DNA from: an uncultured Opitutia bacterium
Lineage (GTDB): Bacteria; Verrucomicrobiota; Verrucomicrobiia; Opitutales; Coraliomargaritaceae
Length of the DNA: 64,000 nt
NCBI GenBank assembly: GCA_937136395.1
Contig: CAKZOI010000035.1
Location: 112,225 to 176,224 of the forward strand
Direction of reading: 5' to 3'
This document shows, piece after piece, positions 16,336 through 27,661 of the stretch. The position numbers and the translations under genes are program-made. Numbering within the stretch: the first letter of the stretch is position 1; each line of letters begins with the position of its first letter. The notes below the pieces were generated by a model. That model saw only the letters and a list, made by a program, of their open reading frames with translations. It searched no databases and was not told where the DNA came from.

Positions 16336-17700
16336 ATGAATATTTCCGCCGCAGACTTAGAACTGATTGAAAAGTATAATCGCCCGGGGCCTCGCTATAC
16401 GAGTTATCCGCCGGCGAATCATTTCAAAGAGTATGCAGATGTTGCACCATTGCTCGCCTCGGTTGAAAAGGGCGATGCGCCACTGTCGCTGTATTTCCAC
16501 CTGCCCTTCTGTGAAACACTTTGTTGGTTTTGCGGCTGCCACACGATCACGACACTCGACCATGATCGTGGAGATGATTATTTAGATCTGCTGGAGAAAG
16601 AGTTGGCGATCTTTTCAAAACATGTGCCCGAGGGACGCAAGGCGGGGCAGCTACACTTTGGCGGAGGCACGCCGAATTTCTTTCGACCAGAGCAGATTGA
16701 TCGCTTGGCGGCGATGATAGATCGTCATTTCACATTCCTCGACAATGCGGAGAAGTCGGTCGAGCTCGATCCGCGTCGTTTAACACCTGCGCATATCGAA
16801 GCCTTTGCACGCATGGGCATCACGCGTGCCTCATTCGGAGTGCAGGACTGCAACGAAGACGTGCAGAAGGCGATACATCGCATCCAACCACAATCGATGA
16901 ATATCGAGGCGATGGAAACCTTGCGTGCCAATGGCTTCGAATCCGTAAACATGGATTTGATCTACGGCTTGCCAAAGCAGTCGCCAGAGAGCTTTTCGGA
17001 AACACTCGATCAGGTGCTGGAGCTGAAACCTGACCGTTTTGCGATTTTTAACTATGCGCATGTGCCGGGGATGAAGCCCGCGCAAAAGTTGCTAGAGCGT
17101 CATGGCCTGCCTTCTGCCGAAACTAAGCTGGAGCTCTTACGTCTGTGCATTGAGCGCCTCACCGCGGAAGGTTATGTTTACATCGGCATGGATCATTTCG
17201 CTTTGCCAGATGATGAGCTGGTCAAAGCTCAGCGCGAGCAGACACTGCAACGGAATTTTCAAGGCTACAGCACCCGTGCCGGTGTGGAAATTTGCGGCTT
17301 TGGCATTTCCAGTATTTCGCAGGGCGGCGTCGGCTTTCGCCAGAATGTAAAGGATTTGGAGGCCTATCGTGGCTATCTCGCGAAGGGTGAGTTGCCCGTC
17401 AACAAAGGCTACGAGTATACAGAGGAAGATAAACTGCGTGGCGATATTATCATGCGCTTGATGTGCGACCTTTCTTTAGATTTCGGGGCCATGTCGGAAA
17501 AGTGGTCGATCGATTTTCGCGAGCATTTTGCAGAAGCCTTGGAACAATTACATGAGCCCGCAGCCGACGAATTGATTATCTGGACCGATCGCGGATTCGA
17601 GGTGACCGAGCGTGGGCGCCTCTTTGTGCGCAATCTTGCGATGTGTTTTGATGCCTATTTGGAGCCCGCTGTTGAGGGGCGCTATTCCAAAACGGTTTAA
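16336..17700 (+). CDS. hemN: oxygen-independent coproporphyrinogen III dehydrogenase
   Basis: I prefer the ATG at 16336 (454 residues); an in-frame GTG at 16306 would add ten. The start of the protein (NRPGPRYTSYPPANHF) is characteristic of HemN. The radical-SAM cluster motif CxxxCxxC is C59-ETL-C63-WF-C66, followed by GGGTPNF. The enzyme decarboxylates two propionates of coproporphyrinogen III in anaerobic haem synthesis. The length and the C-terminal HemN domain separate it from the shorter HemW chaperone. It appears to be a single-gene unit. Confidence 0.94.
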   Translation: MNISAADLELIEKYNRPGPRYTSYPPANHFKEYADVAPLLASVEKGDAPLSLYFHLPFCETLCWFCGCHTITTLDHDRGDDYLDLLEKELAIFSKHVPEGRKAGQLHFGGGTPNFFRPEQIDRLAAMIDRHFTFLDNAEKSVELDPRRLTPAHIEAFARMGITRASFGVQDCNEDVQKAIHRIQPQSMNIEAMETLRANGFESVNMDLIYGLPKQSPESFSETLDQVLELKPDRFAIFNYAHVPGMKPAQKLLERHGLPSAETKLELLRLCIERLTAEGYVYIGMDHFALPDDELVKAQREQTLQRNFQGYSTRAGVEICGFGISSISQGGVGFRQNVKDLEAYRGYLAKGELPVNKGYEYTEEDKLRGDIIMRLMCDLSLDFGAMSEKWSIDFREHFAEALEQLHEPAADELIIWTDRGFEVTERGRLFVRNLAMCFDAYLEPAVEGRYSKTV

Positions 17701-17733
17701 TGCAGAAAGGAGTTGGCACCAGCGAAGTAAATC

Positions 17734-17760
17734 GGTAGCGGCGGCTCTCCCGACCGCCAC
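17734..17760. repeat. half element beginning GGTAGCGGCGG
   Basis: A short stretch (GGTAGCGGCGG, then CCCGACCGCCAC) matching, in opposite orientation, 57121-57146. It is related to the end of the larger inverted-repeat element at 51539-51634. Confidence 0.5.
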
Positions 17761-17940
17761 AGACCCCAGCTGATGTTCGGTGAGTGGTGGCAACGTGCTG
17801 TTGCCAGATATTAGCGATTTTCATTGGTAGCTAGAGCTGCTTATTTTCTTGTGACAGAGTTGACTGATTTTCATCAATTTCGTTTAAGTCACGGTTTTCA
17901 TTGCAATTCTGCGACAAGGAAATTAACTCCGCCGCTTTCC

Positions 17941-19528
<1,588 letters not shown>

Positions 19529-19565
19529 GCTTTGCTTCGAGTTCAGAATTCAGAATTCATAATAC

Positions 19566-19595
19566 AGGAGTCAGCAAAGTGCTGGCTCCTTTTTT
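19566..19595 (+). terminator. rho-independent terminator after serA
   Basis: AGGAGTCAGCA, a three-base loop, TGCTGGCTCCT, then a T run. The stem is nearly perfect. Confidence 0.85.
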
Positions 19596-19603
19596 GGGGG
19601 TAG

Positions 19604-19667
19604 GGTTCGATATCCTTATCGAACCGATCACTTTTGAGTCTCGGCACGTTAGGGATAACGTGCCGAG
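19604..19667. repeat. two hairpins with a shared TTATCC/GGATAA core
   Basis: The first hairpin (19604-19625) has arms GGTTCGATA and TATCGAACC; the second (19640-19667) has arms CTCGGCACGTTA and TAACGTGCCGAG around GGGA. Similar hairpins with different arms lie at 24105-24126 and 31174-31195. Confidence 0.65.
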
Positions 19668-19729
19668 CCAATTGATTGCTGTTATAAATAATCTGGCGTA
19701 ATCCTTCTGAATTCTGAATTCTATCTCCT

Positions 19730-20332
19730 GTGTCCTTAACGTATATTATCCTCGTTTCTCTTGTCGGCTATTTCCTTGGTGCGATCAGTTTCGCCGTGCT
19801 TGTCGCGAAAAGTAAGGGAGTCGATATATTTAAAGAAGGCAGTGGTAACCCCGGTGCGACCAACGTGAAGCGGGTGCTGGGCTCTAAGTGTGGCAATGCA
19901 GTGTTTATCTGCGATGCTCTGAAGGGCCTCATCGCAGCGCTTTGGCCACGCTTGGTATTTGAAGGAGAGTTGGGGCTCAAGTTGGCGGTGCTTGGTTTGG
20001 TCGCTGCGATTATAGGACATAGTTTCTCTGTCTTTTTGAAGTTCCGTGGCGGTAAAGGCGTTGCGACGACCATGGGCGGGCTTATGGCAATTATGCCGTT
20101 GGTTTTAGTGATCGGTTTGTTGGTCTGGGCGATTTGCTTCTACAGCACTAAGATTGTCGCGCTTGCGTCGATTTTGTTTGGAGTGAGCTTGCCGATTGCA
20201 GCATTTGGCTTATATGGCACGAGCGATCCGCGTTTTACTTTAGGAGTGGTTCTGGGTGCTTTGATCGTGGTGCGCCACCGTTCCAATATAGCTCGGATGT
20301 TTGCTGGGCAGGAAAACAGCTTTAAAAAGTAG
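19730..20332 (+). CDS. plsY: glycerol-3-phosphate acyltransferase PlsY
   Basis: A 200-residue integral membrane protein with a GTG start. The three PlsY motifs are visible: the first segment with GSGNPGATNVKRVLG (about residues 37-51), the second with KFRGGKGVATTMG (about 103-115), and RHRSNIARMFAG near the end. PlsY transfers the acyl group from acyl-phosphate to glycerol-3-phosphate, the first step of phospholipid synthesis. About five transmembrane helices are predicted by eye. It has no clear operon partner. Confidence 0.94.
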   Translation: MSLTYIILVSLVGYFLGAISFAVLVAKSKGVDIFKEGSGNPGATNVKRVLGSKCGNAVFICDALKGLIAALWPRLVFEGELGLKLAVLGLVAAIIGHSFSVFLKFRGGKGVATTMGGLMAIMPLVLVIGLLVWAICFYSTKIVALASILFGVSLPIAAFGLYGTSDPRFTLGVVLGALIVVRHRSNIARMFAGQENSFKK

Positions 20333-20361
20333 CCGGTGTGCTCACCCCTGTAGCTTAGGAA

Positions 20362-20420
20362 GCCATCTACAATATCTGGTTATTGGGGAGCGATTGCCGA
20401 ACGATTGTAGGGCGCGAACT
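20362..20420. repeat. intergenic repeat (CACAATATC ... GATTGCCGAACG), copy 1
   Basis: A stretch with TCTACAATATCTGG and GAGCGATTGCCGAACGATTG. It is shared, with substitutions, with 27560-27622. It lies in the 299-base gap before hom. Confidence 0.55.
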
Positions 20421-20631
20421 TGTTCGATGCCACGCATATCAAATTTGGGACGGGAGGCATTCTGCTAGCAGAAGCCCTACGATTATCAGTCGTCAGATCT
20501 TTTGAGTTCGCCAGAAGTCTGGTCTTGAAGTTTTGGGCATCTGATGTTGTCTCTGCTGCTTCGTCTTCGCGACCGTAAGTGGCTTCTGTGCTGTTTTTCG
20601 TGAAGCTAACCACTTTTATTTTACACATAGC

Positions 20632-21963
20632 ATGTCCGAAAAACGTATCATTCGTATCGGACTTCTTGGATTCGGCGTAGTCGGCCAAGGGGTTTGGAAA
20701 AACATCGAGAAGAATCGCCAAGCATTGGAACTGAGACTGGGCGCTCAGCTCGATATTACTGAAGTGGTGGTGAAGAATCTCAGCCGCGAGCGTGAGGTGG
20801 CCGTTCCTGCTGAGCGCTACTCAGATGATCCAGCTCGCGTGGTGGAGAATCCGGATATTGATATCGTATGTGAGCTCATGGGTGGCACCGACGAAGCATT
20901 GGAGCATACGCGTCGCGCCCTAGAACTGGGTAAGATTGTGGTGACCGCGAACAAGGCACTCATCTGTGAGCATGGCGAAGAGTTATTCGATATCGCTCGT
21001 CGCACAGGCGGACACTATTTCTACGAAGCATCGGTTGCGGGCGGTATTCCCATCATTAAGACCATCCGCGAGGCGCTCGTCGCCAATCGTTTTAAATTGA
21101 TCTTCGGTATTCTCAACGGCACTTCCAACTACATCCTCACTCGTATGGAACGCGAGGGGCTGAGTTTCGAGGAAACCCTCGGTGATGCCCGCGAGCTTGG
21201 TTATGTCGAAGCCGATGAAGCTCTCGATCTCGACGGTATCGATGCCGCGCACAAGGCAGTGATCCTCGCCTATCTGGCTCATGGTAAATGGGTGAAACTC
21301 GACGATATTATTTGCGAAGGCATTCGAGAGGTTTCTGGGCAGGATATCGCAATTGCGGGTCAGCTTGGCTATAAGATCAAATTGCTTGCGGTGATTGCGC
21401 GCGATTTCGAGGCCGACAAGTTATCGGTTCGTTTGCATCCAGCACTGATTTCTAAAAAGGAAGTTATTGCGGGTGTGGATGAGGTCTACAACGGTGTCAG
21501 CGTGACCGGCGACGTTGTCGGCACTACTGTGTTGATCGGTCGTGGAGCGGGGCAAGATGCGACCTCGAGTTCGGTGATCAGTGATATCGCTGACGCCGTC
21601 TTCATGCTACAGGGGGCGCCTGCGCCAGTTATCTCTGAGGAGGATGAGGAAACCTATAATTGTTTGGCGGCAGGGCTCGATCTTGCAGCGCCTGCTGAAC
21701 TTCAGGGGCGTTACTATCTGCGCATTCACGTGAAGGACCAAGAGGGCGTTCTAGCTAAAATCTCAAATATCCTCGCGGAGCACCATGTGAGTTTTGCCAC
21801 AGTTAATCAGCAGGAACTCGATGACGGTTCGGCGCTGATTATGGTGACAACACACACGAGCAATGAAACCGCGATTGCGGCAGCCAAAGCAGCTCTTTCA
21901 GAGCAAGCCGTTGTGCTCAGCGCACCGGTGAGCATCCGTATTTTTGATCCCGAAGCGGTCTAG
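20632..21963 (+). CDS. hom: homoserine dehydrogenase
   Basis: 443 residues. The N-terminal NAD(P)-binding motif is RIGLLGFGVVGQGVW. The catalytic region contains TANKALICEHGEEL, EASVAGGIPIIKTIRE and GILNGTSNYILTRME, all standard for homoserine dehydrogenase, followed by YVEADEALDLDGIDAAHK. A C-terminal ACT domain starts near residue 363 (YLRIHVKDQEGVLAKISNIL), giving threonine feedback. It acts in the aspartate pathway to threonine and methionine. The gene is monofunctional, with no aspartokinase domain. Confidence 0.96.
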   Translation: MSEKRIIRIGLLGFGVVGQGVWKNIEKNRQALELRLGAQLDITEVVVKNLSREREVAVPAERYSDDPARVVENPDIDIVCELMGGTDEALEHTRRALELGKIVVTANKALICEHGEELFDIARRTGGHYFYEASVAGGIPIIKTIREALVANRFKLIFGILNGTSNYILTRMEREGLSFEETLGDARELGYVEADEALDLDGIDAAHKAVILAYLAHGKWVKLDDIICEGIREVSGQDIAIAGQLGYKIKLLAVIARDFEADKLSVRLHPALISKKEVIAGVDEVYNGVSVTGDVVGTTVLIGRGAGQDATSSSVISDIADAVFMLQGAPAPVISEEDEETYNCLAAGLDLAAPAELQGRYYLRIHVKDQEGVLAKISNILAEHHVSFATVNQQELDDGSALIMVTTHTSNETAIAAAKAALSEQAVVLSAPVSIRIFDPEAV

Positions 21964-22064
21964 CACTGATTTTCGCTTCTGAACAATACTCAAAATAGGG
22001 TTGACGGCGGCGTTTTCGCGCCCATGTTTCTGCCTCTTTTCCAATAAACCGAATTTCTTTTTAT

Positions 22065-22265
22065 ATGTCTATCGAAGTAAAAGTCCGTAAAGGCGAGCCC
22101 ATGGAACGTGCGCTCCGTCGTCTCAAGAAGCGCCTCGACCGTGAGGGTGTGATCCATCAAGTGCGTGCCAAGCGTTACTTCGTGAAGCCTGCACAAGAGA
22201 AGCGTAAGAAAAAGAAGGAGCTTGATTTCAACAACATGCTTCGCGTTCGCTACTCGAATATGTAA
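22065..22265 (+). CDS. rpsU: 30S ribosomal protein bS21
   Basis: 66 residues, strongly basic, beginning MSIEVKVRKGEPMERALRRL and continuing with helical basic segments as in bS21. A TTGACG element at 22001-22006 could be the -35 box of its promoter, but no convincing -10 box follows. A clear terminator follows, so it is probably a single-gene unit. Confidence 0.95.
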   Translation: MSIEVKVRKGEPMERALRRLKKRLDREGVIHQVRAKRYFVKPAQEKRKKKKELDFNNMLRVRYSNM

Positions 22266-22300
22266 TTTTATGCGTGAGCCCTCTAGGTGCTCGCGATTTG

Positions 22301-22338
22301 AATCCCGGTTGCGCAATTTGCGTGCCGGGATTTTTTTT
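22301..22338 (+). terminator. rho-independent terminator after rpsU
   Basis: AATCCCGG and CCGGGATT pair around a loop that may itself pair in part, followed by a run of T. Confidence 0.85.
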
Positions 22339-22440
22339 GTGTCGTAGAAGCGGGTCGAACCGCTTTGCTACATGAATTGGCTGAGTGTATTGACTTCTTA
22401 AGTGCTTACGCCGTTAAATCTCCATCATCTCATTTGCTTC

Positions 22441-23394
22441 ATGTCTGACATTTACGATCGAATCTCCCTCTCTAGTTGCTGGTGCTCGAAGCGCCATACG
22501 GATGGCTATGAAATGGTGCAGGAAATTGTCGATCTAGGGTTTAAGCGTATGGAGTTGAGTCATGGAATCCGCATTTCACTGGTTCCTGGTATCTTGAAGG
22601 CGGTGGAGGAAAAGCTCGTCGAGGTGTCTTCTGTGCATAACTTTTGTCCGTTGCCAAATAGTGCTCAGTCTGCGGCTCCGAATTTATTTCAGCCCTCGGC
22701 TGCGGATCAACGTGAGATCAATCTATGGCAGCGCTATACCCTGCAGACACTTGACTTTGCGGTAAAGGTGGGTGCTCAAAATGTGGTGATGCATTCGGGG
22801 AGCACTTGGTATTTCTTTGGCTCTCCGGAACGAAAGTTGGATAAGTGGATTGATGAAGCTGAGCTCAAGGCATGTGACCTGCTTGGCCATAAAGAATTTG
22901 AGAAACAGCGTAATCGAGCTATGCGCCGAATTCGTCGAGTCTCCAAGAAAACGATGAAGCGTATCTGTGCGAGCTATGCCTATATGCTGCCGTTCGCAAA
23001 AGAGCGTGGTCTGATTCTATGTCTTGAGAATCGAGAAGGCCTGGAAGAGATGCCGATCGATAAAGACTATCCTGATTTTCTGAAAAGTCTGCCCGAACCC
23101 GAGCATGCGGGCTATTGGCACGATACGGGGCATGCTGAGATCAAGCATCAATTCGGCCTGTTGGATCACCACGAACATCTGGCATCTATGGCAGATCGAC
23201 TCAAAGGTTTTCACTTACACGATGTGTCAAAAGGTGGCCGTGATCACCAAGTTCCAGGCACGGGAGTGATTGATTTCCAAATGATCGCTGAGTTCGTGCG
23301 CCCTGAGCACACCTTAGTCTTAGAGCTCAGCCCTAAACTGACTGTCGACGAGGTGAAGGCGTCGCGAGACTATATTGGAAACTTACTCGGGTAA
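22441..23394 (+). CDS. sugar phosphate isomerase/epimerase-like TIM-barrel protein
   Basis: About 317 residues from the ATG at 22441; an in-frame GTG at 22402 is less likely. The fold is that of the xylose isomerase-like TIM barrel (AP endonuclease family 2). Candidate metal ligands are E in CLENREG, D/H in YWHDTGHAEIK, H in GFHLHDVSKGG and E near the C-terminus in LVLELSPKL. The substrate is unknown. An insert near residues 140-170 is basic and helical. It stands alone between rpsU and the Hsp20 genes. Confidence 0.8.
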   Translation: MSDIYDRISLSSCWCSKRHTDGYEMVQEIVDLGFKRMELSHGIRISLVPGILKAVEEKLVEVSSVHNFCPLPNSAQSAAPNLFQPSAADQREINLWQRYTLQTLDFAVKVGAQNVVMHSGSTWYFFGSPERKLDKWIDEAELKACDLLGHKEFEKQRNRAMRRIRRVSKKTMKRICASYAYMLPFAKERGLILCLENREGLEEMPIDKDYPDFLKSLPEPEHAGYWHDTGHAEIKHQFGLLDHHEHLASMADRLKGFHLHDVSKGGRDHQVPGTGVIDFQMIAEFVRPEHTLVLELSPKLTVDEVKASRDYIGNLLG

Positions 23395-23654
23395 ACCTGC
23401 GCGGTCCTGATCGGCTGGGTTTGAGTATAGATTATTGCTGAGATCTGGTTTGTGCCTCGCACAGGTGAGTCATTGTGACTCTGCGATACACTTTTTATTA
23501 TTGAGTCGCTGAGTTGTGCCATTATGTCACTTTTATGTTTTTGCTAAAAATAATTTAGTTGTTCATAGTCATGGGGTTATGAATTTATGATTAGTTGGCA
23601 TCTGTTGTGCATTCTATGGGTTGAACAATAACTCAACAGAAAGGAAACAGACAA

Positions 23655-24086
23655 ATGAAACTAATACGATATGAATATCCACAAACACTCGGGAACAGTG
23701 CTTTCGATTCATTCTTTGGATCCGCAGCACCGGCTTTTAGCCGCTTTGGGTCGTTGTTTGACGACTTTTTAGAAGGTGCTTCCGGCGTGAATCAAACGGC
23801 AGCTGATCTCTATGAAGATGATCACAATTACTTTGCACGCTTGGAGCTACCAGGGGTGAAGAAGAAGGACATCGACCTAGAGCTTGAGAATGCGGTTTTG
23901 ACGATCAGCAGTGCGCAGACCGATAAGAATGAAGATGGGGAGTCTAGCTATCGCTTCCAGCGTTCGATCTCGATTCCAGATGGCGTCGCGATGGAGAAGG
24001 TCTCCGCTCACTACGAAGACGGTATTTTAACGGTTACGATGCCTAAGCAAGATGCCCGCAAGCCTCGTCTAATCGAAGTGAAGTAA
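23655..24086 (+). CDS. Hsp20-family small heat-shock protein, first of two
   Basis: 143 residues with an alpha-crystallin domain (about 45-143). LPGVKKKDIDLELENAVLTI, the central RFQRSISIP and the A-x-x-x-D-G-I-L motif (AHYEDGILTVTMPK) are all present. It holds unfolding proteins under heat stress in the cytoplasm. An AGAAAGGA ribosome-binding site precedes the ATG. No CIRCE operator is visible in the 260-base gap upstream. It is paired with a second Hsp20 gene 81 bases downstream. Confidence 0.93.
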   Translation: MKLIRYEYPQTLGNSAFDSFFGSAAPAFSRFGSLFDDFLEGASGVNQTAADLYEDDHNYFARLELPGVKKKDIDLELENAVLTISSAQTDKNEDGESSYRFQRSISIPDGVAMEKVSAHYEDGILTVTMPKQDARKPRLIEVK

Positions 24087-24104
24087 ACGGACATCCTCAA
24101 CGGC

Positions 24105-24126
24105 GGATCGTTAAGGATAACGATCC
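24105..24126. repeat. hairpin with TTA-AGGA-TAA core, between Hsp20 genes
   Basis: Arms GGATCG and CGATCC flank the core TTAAGGATAA. It is in the short gap between the two hsp20 genes, so any shared transcript would carry it. Confidence 0.65.
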
Positions 24127-24167
24127 CTACCAAAAACTAAGATAAACGAAGAAAGGAATTATATATT

Positions 24168-24560
24168 ATGAGCAGCACAGAACTAGATACTGCAAAGAAG
24201 CAAGAATGCGTCTCGCAAGACACTGCCCAGGCGCGCAACTGGCGTCGTCCACATTACGATGTCTCTGAAAACGACGAAGCCTTTGATGTCCGTGTGACTT
24301 TGCCTGGCGTGAATCGACAGGGCGTCGATATCTCGGTGGAGGAAGACACGCTGACGATTGTCGGCACTCGCAATCCAGCTGCACAAGTGGGGTGGCGTCC
24401 ATTGCGGCGTGAGTTACCTGTTGGGGACTACCGTTTGAGCCTACGCTTAAATGTTGCGATTAAGGACGCGAAAATTAGCGCAAGAGTAGAAGACGGCATC
24501 CTTCAATTGACTTTGCCGAAGGCGGACGAAGTGAAGCCACGCAAAATCAAGGTCAGTTAA
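24168..24560 (+). CDS. Hsp20-family small heat-shock protein, second of two
   Basis: 130 residues with an alpha-crystallin domain (about 35-130): VTLPGVNRQGVDISVEEDTL, then ARVEDGILQLTLPK. The N-terminal arm is shorter and the sequence differs clearly from its neighbour, so this is an old paralogue and not a recent duplication. It may form mixed oligomers with the first protein, as IbpA and IbpB do. A terminator follows. Confidence 0.92.
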   Translation: MSSTELDTAKKQECVSQDTAQARNWRRPHYDVSENDEAFDVRVTLPGVNRQGVDISVEEDTLTIVGTRNPAAQVGWRPLRRELPVGDYRLSLRLNVAIKDAKISARVEDGILQLTLPKADEVKPRKIKVS

Positions 24561-24590
24561 GGTTTCAGATTGGGTTAGTATAGGTAGTTA

Positions 24591-24625
24591 AAGGTCGGTG
24601 CCTGGGGAGGTGCCGGCCTTTTTTT
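24591..24625 (+). terminator. rho-independent terminator after the Hsp20 pair
   Basis: AAGGTCGGTGCC and GGTGCCGGCCTT pair with G-U wobbles, followed by a T run. Confidence 0.8.
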
Positions 24626-25172
24626 GTGGAGACGCTTGAGTCATCGTTTTAACCGCAGATTAATGCGGATGGACGCAGATTATTTAGGCGTAGTAGGGGT
24701 GGGGGTTGTTGAATGTTCTTTTATTGGAGGGGCGTGCTTCGCGCGTCCGCTGTGTTCGGGCAGTTCTGACGTGGTTTCGGGCGACCTGATGTAGGAAAGG
24801 GGAGAAACTGAATCTTGAACCGCAGATATATAAAAGGTGAATTGAATCTTATCAGCGTCTATCCCCGTTAATCTGCGGTTAGAAAAGAACCCGCTGCGAC
24901 AAAGAGGAAAACGGGCGGTTTATCCTTACGAATTGGAGCGCTTTTCAGTAAATCCGATCAAACCGTTAAAACCTGTCTCGAAACCGCTAAAAATCTAGCT
25001 TTTCGCTTGCCTTGGCGCACCTGACTGGCATCCTTCCCCGCTTTCTTATTCGTCAGGATAGGAATAGGCGTCGCGCGATGTGGCGTTCGAATCACTAAAA
25101 ACACATACAATACACAATAAAAAGAAACGAAAGTTTCTCCCCGGGCCGCAAGGTTTTGGGCTTTGAAATATT
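24626..25172. other. intergenic region and rpsB leader with AACCGCAGAT repeats
   Basis: No gene is seen. At about 24648-24690 and 24817-24888 are two copies of a repeat with AACCGCAGAT at one end. The second closes with AATCTGCGGTT and so has inverted ends; between them it reads GCGTCTATCCCCGTTAATC. The rest is the upstream region of rpsB. It probably contains its promoter and a long untranslated leader, but I cannot place either precisely. Confidence 0.5.
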
Positions 25173-26000
<828 letters not shown>

Positions 26001-26048
26001 TCAGCTTCCTTTCACTTTATTTAATAAAAATACGCTACAAATAGAAAC

Positions 26049-26642
26049 ATGAGTGTTCAAATTAATGCTAAAATGGTCGGTGATCTGCGCGCAAGCACAG
26101 GTGCTGGACTTATGGATTGTAAAAAAGCGCTTGTTGAGTCCGAAGGTGATGTCGACAAGGCTGTAGAAATTCTTCGCAAGAAGGGTGTCGCAACCGCGGC
26201 CAAGAAATCGGGTCGTGATGCTTCCGATGGTCTCATCGATACTTACATCCACCTCGGTGGTAAAGTCGGTGTGCTCGTTGAAGTCAGCTGCGAGTCTGAT
26301 TTCGTTGCGAAGACAGATGACTTCAAGCAACTCGTTCGCGACATCGCGATGCACATTGCTGCGGCTAACCCAGCATGTGTGTCTCGCGAAAACATCGATC
26401 CTGCGTTGATCGAAGCCGAGCGTAAGGTGGCAGCAAGCCAAGCTGAAGGTAAGCCAGAGCACGCGATCGAGAAGATCGTTGAAGGTAAGATCAACAAATA
26501 CCTCAGTGAGTCCTGCCTCCTTGAGCAAGCATTCGTGAAGAACCCTGATCAAACCGTTCAAGAAGTCATGACTGCCATGATTGCCAAGATGGGCGAAAAC
26601 ATGGTCATCAAGCGCTTCGCACGCTTCCAAGTCGGCGCGTAA
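26049..26642 (+). CDS. tsf: translation elongation factor Ts
   Basis: 197 residues. The N-terminal UBA-like domain carries the signature RASTGAGLMDCKKALVESEGD, followed by the core dimerisation domain with VEVSCESDFVAKTDDF. EF-Ts exchanges GDP for GTP on EF-Tu. The length is that of the short form, shorter than the E. coli protein (283 residues), so one core subdomain is absent, as in Thermus. It is co-transcribed with rpsB and followed by a terminator. Confidence 0.96.
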   Translation: MSVQINAKMVGDLRASTGAGLMDCKKALVESEGDVDKAVEILRKKGVATAAKKSGRDASDGLIDTYIHLGGKVGVLVEVSCESDFVAKTDDFKQLVRDIAMHIAAANPACVSRENIDPALIEAERKVAASQAEGKPEHAIEKIVEGKINKYLSESCLLEQAFVKNPDQTVQEVMTAMIAKMGENMVIKRFARFQVGA

Positions 26643-26666
26643 GTTTTTCGACACAAGCAATTTTCA

Positions 26667-26702
26667 AAAGCCCTTCATCGCTCAGCGCTGAAGGGCTTTT
26701 TT
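26667..26702 (+). terminator. rho-independent terminator after tsf
   Basis: AAAAGCCCTTCA and TGAAGGGCTTTT form a long perfect stem, followed by T residues. Confidence 0.88.
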
Positions 26703-26725
26703 GTGAGCGGATCATTCGATTGTAG

Positions 26726-26745
26726 GACAGGCACTCTTGCCTGTC
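26726..26745. repeat. short palindrome GACAGGCACTCTTGCCTGTC
   Basis: A longer variant of the CAGACA palindrome seen at 4676, 6795 and 31045. Confidence 0.5.
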
Positions 26746-26807
26746 TCGTCGCTGGCGCTAGTCAAAACGAATTCCTGTTCCGCACCATATGTTCGCCGCA
26801 CTCAAGC

Positions 26808-26865
26808 CACTTAACATTGAGCGTTCGACGTTCAACGTTCGACGTTCAACGTTCGACGTTCCCGT
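26808..26865. repeat. GAACGTT-type iterated repeat, copy 4
   Basis: The most regular copy: about four tandem units of GTTCGACGTTCAAC. The reverse-strand reading of this block gives NVERRTLNVERRTLNVERS. Confidence 0.7.
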
Positions 26866-26890
26866 CTCGTCCCTAAACTCTGCCCAAGCC

Positions 26891-27376
26891 TTACAGGCTC
26901 CAGAGGTAGCTTTGTTTTGTAGCGAGCACTGTGCCGTTGGCATCTTTGATTGTGAAGCGCCATGCTGACGGCGTGATTGAGCCTTCGGGCCAGTCCTCGC
27001 CAGTGAGGCCAACGAAAATCTCCTTTGTCTTCGGGCGTTTCGCAGGCACTGCAAATGTATGTGTTTGCACCTCCACGCCTTTGGACGTGTGGAACTCACC
27101 GAAGATCTTTGTGCCAGCAGGTAAGCGACGCACGTTCTCATCAAGAACCAAGGTGAAGTAGTAGCCGGTGCGGGCTTCTGGATCTGTGCGAATGATTACG
27201 CGATCGCCCGTGTATTCTTTACCAGTCATGTATTCGCTGACGCGCATGAACTGCTCCTCCTCAATTAGGCGTGGCTTGATCTCTTCGATCACGACCGACG
27301 ATAGGGAGACAGGCTTGCGGTTGGATGCACAAGAAATACAAAATAGGCTTAAGAGAGCGACTAGAAGAAAACGCAT
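26891..27376 (-). CDS. putative lipoprotein of unknown function
   Basis: About 161 residues from the ATG at 27376; an upstream in-frame start would add eight residues. The N-terminus MRFLLVALLSLFCISCASN is a lipoprotein-type signal with a lipobox-like Cys. The rest is soluble and beta-rich, with no motif I recognise; it is likely tethered to the outer membrane. It ends near the GAACGTT repeat block. It is a single gene facing tsf tail to tail. Confidence 0.75.
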   Translation of the reverse strand: MRFLLVALLSLFCISCASNRKPVSLSSVVIEEIKPRLIEEEQFMRVSEYMTGKEYTGDRVIIRTDPEARTGYYFTLVLDENVRRLPAGTKIFGEFHTSKGVEVQTHTFAVPAKRPKTKEIFVGLTGEDWPEGSITPSAWRFTIKDANGTVLATKQSYLWSL

Positions 27377-27559
27377 GTCGATAGATTCGTTAGCGGGCAA
27401 ACGATGTCAATAGTCGGTGTGCTCTCGTCTGATTCTTAATCTTGCTCCTGCTCTTAATCCACCGCGAAAAGATTAAGATTAAAGCAGTTGCTTGAGAACT
27501 GGAGGGCGATGCTCTGTCATCGCCGCCGTGTTGGGTGTTCGTCTACGAGTTTGAAAAGC

Positions 27560-27622
27560 GATCCACAATATCTTGGGTATTGAGGACTGATTGCCGAACG
27601 GTTGCGACAGAGCGCAACCCTC
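27560..27622. repeat. intergenic repeat (CACAATATC ... GATTGCCGAACG), copy 2
   Basis: Matches 20362-20420: ATCCACAATATCTTGG, then GACTGATTGCCGAACGGTTG. In addition, TGGAGGGCGATG at 27499 and CAACCCTCCA nearby form loose inverted ends. Confidence 0.55.
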
Positions 27623-27661
27623 CAATCGGCTTCGCCGATAGATTAAGAGTAAGACGCTTGT

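Noticed and set aside
22001-22028. Promoter of rpsU (TTGACG)
   Set aside because: A good -35 box but no acceptable -10 box; not listed as a feature. The same applies to TTGACG at 30279 before HU.
23395-23654. CIRCE or other heat-shock operator before hsp20
   Set aside because: No TTAGCACTC-N9-GAGTGCTAA or similar palindrome seen.
26808-26865. CRISPR array
   Set aside because: The repeat units are about 14 bases and directly tandem, without spacers, and no cas genes are present.
26758-27144. Open frame with NVERRTLNVERRTLNVERS
   Set aside because: It is the translation of the GAACGTT repeat joined to the reverse-strand lipoprotein region in another frame, with no start signal or protein-like composition.
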